Origin: Mercurialis annua
Lineage: Eukaryota > Streptophyta > Magnoliopsida > Malpighiales > Euphorbiaceae
DNA length: 64,000 nucleotides
Assembly: GCF_937616625.2 (NCBI RefSeq)
Contig: NC_065574.1
Coordinates: forward strand, 12,836,501 to 12,900,500
Direction of reading: 5' to 3'
In this document: positions 21,969-30,631 of the stretch, one piece after another
Numbering within the stretch: position 1 is the stretch's first letter
How the letters are laid out: the number at the start of each line of letters is the position of its first letter
The notes under the pieces: generated by a model
The model's input: the letters and a program-made list of their open reading frames with translations, nothing else
Database searches by the model: none
What the model was told of the DNA's origin: nothing
Translations under genes and position numbers: made by a program

Positions 21969-24900
21969 ATGTATAGGCGGCTCCAGGGCGGGTTGCTGTA
22001 CCCTGGTTTTGACGAGCGCATCCAAGAGTTTGTTAATTTCGCTTTACGCCATCCAGCGTGTGTGAGCGGACGCGAGATTAAATGCCCCTGTCCTAGTGTG
22101 GGATGTAAAAATACGAGTTACCGAGATGTCGAAACAGTGAAGCTCCACATTTTGCAGAAAGGGTTTGTCAAATATTATCAAGTTTGGGTTTTTCATGGGG
22201 AGGGAAATGTTTTAAAACCCCGTCCTGTTACACAACTACCAGAGTATGACGTTGACATGGAATATGAGGGGGGTGACGAGTTTAGCTCAATTCAGAGAAT
22301 GGTTATCGATGCTGCCGGTCTAGAAGTAGTGTTCACGGAGGAGGAACCGAATAATGAAGCTAAACATTTTTATGATATGATGCGTGCGGCCGAAGAACCT
22401 GTATGCGCCGGTAATAGCAAACACTCTCCCTTGTCTGCAGATGCTAAAATGTTGGACATCAAATGTCGACATATTGGGTCAGTAGCTTTAGTAGATGATG
22501 TGACCAAATTTATACAAGAGCTGCTCCCAAAAGACAACAAGATGCCGAAGAACTTTGCTGAAATTAAGAAAATGGTTAGAGGTCTTGGGTTGCCGGTTGA
22601 AGTTATCGATTGTTGTTTCCGCAACTGCATGATTTACTGGGGGTCAGACGCAGAGTTAACGCGATGCAAAATTTGCGATCACGGACGGTGGAAACCGCCT
22701 CCTAAAGGAAATTCTGTGAAAAGACGAGTTAACGTCCCTTATAGGAAAATGTTTTATTTTCCTATAACTCCGAGACTTCTGTGAAAAGACGAGTTAACCT
22801 CTCTTATAGGAAATTTTTTTATTTTCCTATAACTCCGAGACTGCAGAGGTTGTACGCTTCTAAAACCACCGCCAAGCATATGACGTGCCATGCAGAACAC
22901 GAAATGGTTGATGGAAAGATGTGTCACCCGTCAGACTCCCCGGCGTGGAAACATTTCAGTGAATTGCATACAGAGTTTGCGAAAGAAGTTCGAAATATCA
23001 GACTGGGCCTGTTTACTGATGGGTTTCAACCATTTGGGGCCTTCGGGCAGAATTATTCATCATGGCCAGTAATTTTGACACCCTACAATCTCCCCCCAGG
23101 GATGTGTATGAAAGATGAGTTCATGTTTTTAATTATTATTGTCCCTGGGCCTCGAAATCCTAAACACCAAATGGATATTTTCCTACAGCCGTTGATAGTT
23201 GAGCTGAACCAACTGTGGGAATTCGGAGTCCAGACATTCGGCGTTCAAAGGCGACAGAATTTCCAAATGAAAGCGGCACTTATGTGGACAATTAATGATT
23301 TTCCTGCTTATTCGATGTTGTCTGGCTGGAGCACATCTGGGAGACTGGCTTGCCCACAGTGCATGGAAAATACGGAAGCTTTTACGCTTAAAGGGAGTAG
23401 AAAACAGTCGTGGTTTGACTGTCACAGAAAGTTCTTGCCTCGTGGTCACCTGTACCGTCGTAATACAACTCATTTCCGAAAAGGAAAAACCGTAAACAAA
23501 GAATTCGGACCGCCGAAAACGGGAGAAGAATTGTTGGCAGAGGTGGACAGTCTGGGGTTTATGAAGGCATATGAAATTGGGGCTGAGAAAAATAATACTG
23601 CGAAGTCGGAAAATTATGGTTGGAATAAAAAAAGTATATTATGGGATTTGCCGTATTGGAAAACGAATCTCATTCGTCACAATCTCGATGTCATGCATAT
23701 TGAGAAAAACGTATTCGACAACATTTTCAATACTGTACTAAATATTCCCGGGAAAACAAAAGACCATGCAAAATCTAGAGAAGAGTTGAATGACATATGT
23801 TCTCGGCTTGAGTTAGCAAAAGATCCGGTTACTGGGAGATTTCCTAAGGCAATGTATGCTTTGGACAGGGACGGAAAAAAGGCTTTGCTCGAGTGGATAA
23901 AGTTAATAAAATTTCCAAATGGCTATGCGTCCAACTTGTCCAGATGTGTCGATACAATCGGTATGAAAATGCATGGAATGAAAAGTCACGACTGCCACAT
24001 TTTTATGCAAAGACTTCTGCCAATCGCTCTCCGTGAGCTATTACCGAAGGAAATGTGGGAGCCTATAATAGAGTTGAGTATCTTCTTTCGTGAGTTAACC
24101 TCCACGTCTCTAACAGAGAAAGATCTAGATCGTATGAGCCTGGAAATCCTAAAGATATTGTGTAAGCTGGAACGTATTTTTCCTCCCAGCTTTTTTGACT
24201 CCATGGAACATCTACCCGTACATCTACCGTACGAAGCTATGATGGCAGGGCCGGTTCAGTATCGCTGGATGTACCCATTTGAAAGGTAATATTACTGAAG
24301 TTTCTTAATTCTGTGTATCAGTATATTAACATGTAATGTTTACTAACTGTGGCATATGTGGAATCAGATATTTGAGAAAACTGAAAAAAAAGTGAGCAAT
24401 AAAGGGAGGGTGGAAGGAAGTATTAGTAGCGGATACTTAAATGAAGAAACCGCAAAATTTGCAGCTTATTGATTTTCAGAAGGTGACCCAATGATACCGG
24501 AGCGGCTACAAAGAAATGAAGTTTCTGACATTGAAGTCGACTACGATGTTGACGGACTATCTATTTTCAAGCCGCACAGGAAATCAGTGGGTGCTTGCCG
24601 CAAGAGATATCATGAAGATGCTGAGATTATTGCTGCCCGGACATATGTTCTGTTGAATTGTTCAGAAATTGAAAATTACAGAGAGTAAGCTTTAATGCAG
24701 CTGTCAATGTAACTAACAATGATTATTTAGCTTCTAATTATTGTTTTCTTCGTAACTAAAGGGTTTTCAAAGGCGAGTTGTGCAGAGGAAACCCTGAAAT
24801 CAGCACCTCGCAAATTGAAGCAAAGTTCGAGAGTGACTTTGCCTACTGGTTTCAACAATATGTAAGTATTTTACAGAATATATTTCGATTCTTTTAGTTA

Positions 24901-25621
24901 AAAGTTCCGATTTATAATACACTTTTACGCTACAGGTGCAAGATCCAACTGTCTGTACCAATCCCTTCATTCTTAGTCTCGCTAAAGGACCTCTTAGATC
25001 AGTCAGAACATTTAAGGGGTACCGTGTAAACGGGTTCAAGTTTCAGACTCAAGCTTATGGGGAGGAACAACTTACAATGAATAGTGGAGTCTGCGTAAGG
25101 GGAACTCAATATGTCGATAGCGAAAATGACTTTTATGGATTTCTGACAGACATAATTGAGTTAGAGTATCCAGCACTTCCAATGAAAACGACTGTCTTAT
25201 TAAATGCGAATGGTTCGACCCAGCGCAAAATTCAGGCACAATTAGTAACAAAAAATACAACATGGTGGATATTAATAACAGAAAGAGATACAACAAGTAT
25301 GAACCGTTCATCTTAGCCGAACAGGCCGACCAAGTTCATTACCTGCCATATCCGAGTAAAAGAAGGGGTAAAATAAATTGGTGGGTGGTTTGCAGGATAA
25401 AGGCGCGATTAGAGCTTGACATGCCCGAGGGGATTATCCCGGCCTTTCAAGATGACATAGAAGAAAATCCTCTCGTTGTTGCAACGGAAGACAATCCGAC
25501 ATATTTGGCTGATTAAACTAGAGAAGCTGAAGAAGATGCGTTGTTCATGGCTCCTGAACAAGAAACAGAAGATGAGTTCATCGCATCCTCATCAGACGAA
25601 GATGAAAGCGAAGAACTTTAG
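21969..25621 (+). pseudogene. CACTA tnp2-type transposase, disrupted
   Basis: Regions in order: a Transpos_assoc-type N-terminus (WMYRRLQGGLLYPGFDE, CPCPSVGCKN), the tnp2 transposase core (21969-22784 and 22781-24285, with CHAEHEMVDGKMCHPSDSPA, LTPYNLPPGMCMK and HNLDVMHIEKNVFDNI), a DUF4218-like part (HDCHIFMQRLLPIALRELLP), and a DUF4216-like C-terminus (DFYGFLTDIIELEYP). Introns lie at 24286-24367, about 24687-24761 and 24861-24935. Lesions: a 65-bp tandem duplication at 22714-22843 shifts frame; an 8-A run at 24384-24391 shifts frame; TGA at 24470; a one-base loss near 25203; TAA at 25514. The tail to 25621 is acidic. The protein would cut and join element ends in the nucleus. The true start is uncertain because of the inverted repeat upstream. 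Confidence 0.9.
22714..22843 (+). repeat. 65-bp tandem duplication in the transposase gene
   Basis: Two adjacent copies of a 65-bp unit start at 22714 and 22779 (CTGTGAAAAGACGAGTTAAC in each). They differ at a few positions, notably GTCCC versus CTCTC. Both encode VKRR-VN--YRK-FYFPITPRL. Because 65 is not a multiple of three, the frame shifts and the first part stops at 22782-22784. The copies have already diverged, so this is not a fresh event. Confidence 0.85.
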
Positions 25622-25846
25622 TAGTTTAGTAAATTTTATGTATTAGATATTTTGCAACCATAATCAATTGTTAAAGATGTATTAACGCTGCTCGAAACTA
25701 TGTTTTTTAATTATATTATTCAAGTGTATACTTGTTGAATTTGAATTTATATTTCTTAGTTTTATGTTTCACGAAGGAATGTATAATTTTATTAATATAA
25801 TGTGTTGGTTGTTTGTCGAACATTTAAAATTGATGTATGTGCAGGT

Positions 25847-27540
25847 ATGAGGGGTCGAGGTCGAGGATCAGGCACAGGCCGAGGATCAGCCTCAGGCCGA
25901 GGACGCGGACGGGGATCAGACCCTGTTCCTGGTGATGACGACGTTGCTGAGGAGCAGTAGCAGTTGGAGACTGGAGCACCTGTTCAGCCTCGGCAGCAGC
26001 GTGAGCCTGGCGAGCCCCCTGCTGTTCTAGACGACCGGGGTAGGGAGAGGGTTCACCCGGACCCTAGCAGGTATGTTTACAATTTAGTTATCCACATGTG
26101 AATTGTAATATGTATATATACTAAACTATGTTTAAAAAATCACAGGACGATGTTGATCGACTCTGGGCCTGTTTCACGGGCTATGCGGGAGATTTTTAAG
26201 AAGTGCTGGTTCGATAATGGAACAGCATAGCGCTTTCTAACAGCGGAGCAGAGAGAGTTCTACTTCCAGGAGTTCCAGGTAATTCAATTTACAGCTTCGT
26301 AACGTTTAAATTATGTTTTTTTTGAAAAAAACTAACTCATGCAACATTATGTTTGTATTGTTTGCAGAAAGAGTTCTGGTGGGATAGTGCGGCGTACAGC
26401 GAGGAGGTCATCAAACATTTCTTCATGGTCCACGCAGCCAACCTCTACAAAGACAACATCCACAGAATGAGGAGGACGCAACATAAGTATATTTCTGTGA
26501 CCCAGGATATCTGGGATGCTTGGAACGCGTTCTGAAACTCAGAGAAAGAGAAGAAAAGGTCAGAAACCGCCCGAACAAATCGGATGAGCGACCCAGCGGG
26601 CGCCGGTTCTGGACCTGTTCGCCATACTGGTGGATCTCGCTCTGCTCTCAAGCATATGGATGTGATGGTTTGTTTTAAAATTCAGTAATTAAAATACTTA
26701 AATAACATATTTGTTTTATTTTGATACTAATTGAACTGTATTTTTTCTGTTAGGAAAGGGAGCTTGGCAGGAAACCGAGTGCGACGGAGTTGTACACTCG
26801 CCTTCACTCCACGAAGGCTGACAAGAAGCCGGTCGACAAACGGGCTCAGGATATGACTGTAAGTTTTTATTGAACTTCTCTAAGTTGAATTTAATAATTC
26901 GGAAATGATATATTAGATTGAAAATGCTTGTTGGTTAGCTGTTAAACATATTTATTGGTTGGATTATATACTGTAATTTGCTTGCAGGACTTCCCTGAAA
27001 AATGGGTGATGCTCATATTACAGAGGAAATGCTGTCGAAATTTCGTTAGAAATTAGGTTTACTTTTTAATATGTTATGCATTTTTGGTTGCTTTAAAACT
27101 AAACTAATATCTTTTTTATTGTTTTGTAGGACGCCATCACTAAGAGGCTTGCTGCTGCGACACAGCCTCAGACCGGAGAGGGTAGCTCCTCGAGCCCAGC
27201 TGCAGTGGACGAGACCCAGGTGTTTCTAGACATCGAGGGCATCAACAAGAAGAAACGTGTATACGGGTTGGGTTCTGCGAGCAGCAGGTACTCCGGGCCA
27301 AGCAGCAGGGTGCAGCGAGGCAGCTCTTATAGGACGTCGCAGCAGGCAGACGAGGAGGTCGAGCGCCGTGTGCAGGCCGGCATTCAGGAGGGTCTACGAC
27401 TGGCTCGGGAACAGCAGGCTGCAAACATGGCCCAGATGATACGCGAGGAGATTGCCAGGATGATTCCTAACCTTCTGGCAGAGTATCGGCCACAGCCCCC
27501 ACCTACCCCACCAGACGATGACGACACTCCAGCTTTGTAG
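25847..27540 (+). pseudogene. CACTA second protein, Ptta/En/Spm family (TNPA-like), disrupted
   Basis: Five exons with GT...AG borders are visible: 25847-26070, 26146-26278, 26368-26667, 26754-26858 and 27130-27540. The N-terminus is Gly/Arg-rich (MRGRGRGSGTGRGSASGRGR). The middle matches plant Transposase_24 (REIFKKCWFDNG, FWWDSAAYSEEV, RELGRKPSATELYTRLHSTK), and the C-terminus has a coiled-coil-like segment (EEVERRVQAGIQEGLRLARE) and a Pro/Asp tail. These proteins bind the subterminal repeats and help transposition. Stops at 25958 (TAG), 26228 (TAG) and 26533 (TGA) kill it; the first fits CAG to TAG and the other two TGG to a stop. It lies 226 bp after the transposase in the same direction. 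Confidence 0.85.
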
Positions 27541-27617
27541 TGTCGTGCTAGCTTATTTTATTACAAACATATAATACGGTTTTTTTTTATTTTTTGACGT
27601 TTATATGTATACTCTGA

Positions 27618-27623
<6 letters not shown>

Positions 27624-27672
<49 letters not shown>
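27624..27672. repeat. (TA)n microsatellite
   Basis: About 24 uninterrupted TA units lie in the 3' flank of the second CACTA gene. Confidence 0.95.
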
Positions 27673-27676
<4 letters not shown>

Positions 27677-27789
27677 CAGTTTCAATTGATTGTAATTTAT
27701 AAATGAATTGTTATTACTGTATTTAAAACAACAGGGGAAAACAGCAAAAAATAGCACAAAAGGGCAGAAAAGTGCCGAAAAATTAACAA

Positions 27790-28160
27790 ATTTGCGACGG
27801 ATCATTTAGGTTTTGTGACGGACATGCATCAGCTTTGGAGACAAAAGCTGATGACTTTGCGACGGATTATGTCCGTCGCTGATTAGCAACGGACGCATCC
27901 GTCGCAAAAGCCTATACTTCTGTCTCCAAGGCTGAGGCCTTTTGCGACGGACATGTCTGTCGCAAAACCTAAATTATCCGTCACAAGTTTTTCTCCAAAT
28001 CAAATCGTTTGGAGACAAATTGGCGACGAAGTTTGTTAGGATTGGCGACAGACGTTAGCCACAGACAAGGTATTGGTCGCAACCAATCCGTCGCAAAAGC
28101 GGTTTTGCGACGGATTGGAGGGCTTTAGCGACAAATATCTCCGTCGCTAAAGCCCTGTTT
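27790..28160. repeat. CACTA right subterminal repeats
   Basis: Many TTGCGACGGA and TCCGTCGCAA words are arranged in both orientations. A larger inverted structure is built from TTGGAGACAAAAGCTGATG and its near reverse complement around 27815-27945. This mirrors the left subterminal region. Confidence 0.8.
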
Positions 28161-28170
28161 TCTTGTAGTG

Positions 28171-28601
28171 TAATTTGAAACAAAAGTAAAAGTTGATTCT
28201 ACTTTATTACAATTTAATTTTTGTTACCAAATTAAACATAAAATTCAGTAACACATTAGGTTAAATTATTTATTTATTTTCTTGTATTTTATTTTGATTA
28301 TCCAACTTTAATTTAATTTATTTTGGACATTGAATTCTATTCCAATATCAAGGAGATCTTTTTAAGTAATTTTCCCAACTATGCTTATGTTGCATTCATT
28401 TTTTATTATTTACAATAAAATTTTACTATATATATTTTATTTAAAAATAAATATCAATTTGATATTCATGTGATTAATGACCAGAAATTCTCCTTACTTT
28501 AAATGAAACTAAAATCTAGTTACTAAATTGAAACAAAATCAAATTACCATAACCAAAATGAGATATAAGCAAAGTGGAGTGATGGACATAATATATTATC
28601 C
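28171..28601. other. AT-rich spacer right of the CACTA element
   Basis: No gene or repeat structure is recognised. It ends in the left target duplication of the next SINE. Confidence 0.4.
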
Positions 28602-28709
28602 TTTTTTTTTTTTTGATAATTAGGGAGGGGAGCGTTTTTGGGAGGATTTGAACACACGACCTTGACAATTTGCTGTCACGCTTATACCATTTGAGCTATA
28701 TTTTATTGG
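28602..28709 (-). mobile_element. SINE, family S1, copy 2
   Basis: On the minus strand it reads GCTCAAATGGTATAAGCG (box A region), then GTCGTGTGTTCAAATCC (box B region) and an A-rich tail seen as a T run at 28602-28614. It is flanked by TATTATCC at 28594-28601 and 28710-28717. It matches the SINE in the NAC intron. Confidence 0.75.
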
Positions 28710-28959
28710 TATTATCCAATTATATAGTATCTCTGACAATTCTCAATATATGATTATTGGGGCTTATTCAAATAGAAAATCAGGATAAAATAAGAGGAAT
28801 TTGCACAAAACACTCCTTTTTTTAACTTATTTGTTCTGAATACCTCAATTTCAAAAATTTATTTTTGTACTCTATTTTTCTATTATTTTTAGTTGTACCT
28901 CAATTAGCAAAATAACTTATTTGTATTTTTACTCTCCTTCTTTTAAACATATGCATATT

Positions 28960-29330
28960 TCATTTTCCTTTTTTTTTCTCTCCTTTTTCTCTTTCCTCTT
29001 TCTTCTTTCTTTTTTCGTTTTTTTCTTTTCTCTCTCCTTTTTCTCTTTCTTCCTTCTCATTTTTTTTCTCTCACTTCTTTTTCTCTCTCTTCTTTTTCTT
29101 TTTCTTCTTCTTCTTCTTCTTCTTCTTTCCTCTACAACTTTTTTTTACTTCGTTTTTCTTAAATCTGCTTTTTCTATTTTCCACATTATACAAATGAACT
29201 CCAAGACAAAGAAATTTGAATAAAAAAAGCGTTTAACAGATAATATGATGGTGATAGATGAGAAAGTTCTTTTTCTTCTTCTTCTCTTCTTCTTCTTCTT
29301 CTTCTTCTTCTTCTCTTCTTCTTCTACTTT
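28960..29330. repeat. Polypyrimidine and CTT microsatellite region
   Basis: T/C-only runs include CTT arrays at about 29100-29130 and 29268-29327. A GAA array at 30247-30270 is the inverse, so the two arms of the element carry opposite strands of the same motif. Confidence 0.8.
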
Positions 29331-29469
29331 TTTCTTTCTATGTTGTTTCAAATTATTTTAGCATCGTTTTTTGGAATTTTTTACAACTTTTTTTGAAAAA
29401 ATCGTAATGTTCTTCATTAATGATATTTTGACCTGGTTTTCAAATGTTTTAAATTAATTTTAGAAATCG

Positions 29470-29960
29470 TTTGAAACTGTTTTCTCGAAACTGTTTTATA
29501 CTGTTCGAAACCTTTGTAGACGGTTTGAAACTGTTTTATACTGTTTGAAACTGTTATTTTTTAAACTGTTTGAAAGTGTTTTTTAGAAACTGTTTTAGAC
29601 TGCTTGAGATCTTTGGAAACGGTTTGCAACTGTTTTATACTGTTTGAAACCTTTGTAAACGGTTTGAAACTGTTTTTTTAAAACTGTTATTTTTTATGTA
29701 AACGGTTTGAAACTGTTTGATACTATTTGAAACTGTTATTTTATAAACTATTGAAAAGTATTTTTTAGAATCTGTTTTAGACAATTTGAGACCTTTGTAA
29801 ACGGTTTGAAACTGTTTTATACTGTTCGAAACTGTTTTTTGAAACTGTTTGAAACTGTTATTTTTTAGACTGTTTAAAAGCTTTTAGAAACTGTTTTAGA
29901 CTGTTTGAAACCTTTGTAAACGGTTTGAAACCGTAATTGAAACTGTACTCGAAACCGTTT
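29470..29960. repeat. Degenerate minisatellite of GTTTGAAACTG units
   Basis: About 490 bp contain some 30 imperfect copies of an 11-13 base unit, GTTTGAAACTGTTTT, with higher-order spacing that includes ACCTTTGTAAACG and TTTTATACT. All copies are in one orientation. No coding potential. Confidence 0.75.
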
Positions 29961-30631
29961 GAAACCTTTTTAATAGATTTTTAATGAGAACAAATAAATT
30001 AATAATTTACAGTTTTCTTTGTTTTTTAAGAAAGTTATGATCGTTAGATTTGAATTCGAAGTGAAATTTGAAACTATTTGATTAGGAATTAAAAATTCGA
30101 GCGGATCGAAATTAAATTTGAAAGTCACAATAATTTTTTAAAAAGTAATGATAGAATTAGAGAAATCAATTTGTTGAATTGTTATGAGCTGAAGATTTTA
30201 AATTGAATTGTTGATTTGTTGTTTTTTTTCTCTTTAAATGAGTTGAGAAGAGAAGAAGAAGAAGAAGAAGAACAAACTTTAAATAAAGTGTGTTAGGTAT
30301 AAGTGGAGTATAAAAAATAAAGAGCAGAGTAAAAAAATAAATGGTTGACACGCTTGGGGTATGTAAATCAAGTTAGAATTTTAGGGTTACTAAATGCTAA
30401 TATTTTTCTAATTTAGGTAATTAGCTAATTCTCTCATAAAATAATGCATATAAGCCCAATTATGTAGCATCTGTGAAAATTGTTAGGATATGATTGAACT
30501 TATTAAAATACAGAATAAAAATAAGATATGCATATAAGCTGCATTTTTTATTGAAACACCAGGCATACACTTTAACAGTGTGCCATTATTTGTTCTCTTC
30601 TCTTAGAGTCATAATCTTCAACAGTGTAAAA

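Larger units (their letters stand above)
19827..28170 (+). mobile_element. CACTA (En/Spm) transposon, near full length
   Basis: An 8344-bp element has inverted termini CACTACTAGTAAACAGG (left) and CACTACAAGAAAACAGG (right, read on the minus strand), with 15 of 17 bases shared. Subterminal regions are packed with TTGCGACGGA-type repeats in both orientations. It carries two genes in the usual order, a tnp2-type transposase (21969-25621) and a Ptta/En/Spm-type second protein (25847-27540). Both are broken by stops and frameshifts, so this copy cannot move itself, though its ends look able to serve as substrate. It is flanked by TAATTT on both sides, six matching bases where 3 bp is usual. Confidence 0.92.
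28794..30435. mobile_element. Non-autonomous Mutator-type element, 1.6 kb
   Basis: It is flanked by a perfect 9-bp duplication ATAAAATAA at 28785-28793 and 30436-30444. The ends (GAGGAATTTGC left, GAGAGAATTAGC on the opposite strand) and the following 100 bp (AACTT-ATTT, ATACC-CAA, ATTTATTTTTTTACTCT) match as degraded inverted repeats. Inside are CT-rich runs (28960-29330), a degenerate minisatellite (29470-29960) and a GAA run (30247-30270). Reading frames in the CT-rich part are low-complexity artefacts. No transposase is present. Confidence 0.7.

Noticed and set aside
23183..24204. Minus-strand and +1 frames overlapping the CACTA transposase
   Set aside because: They are shadows of the transposase frame with no independent features.
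28921..29351. 100- and 68-codon frames rich in Phe/Leu/Ser and Lys/Arg
   Set aside because: These are translations of polypyrimidine runs and CTT microsatellites with no protein features.
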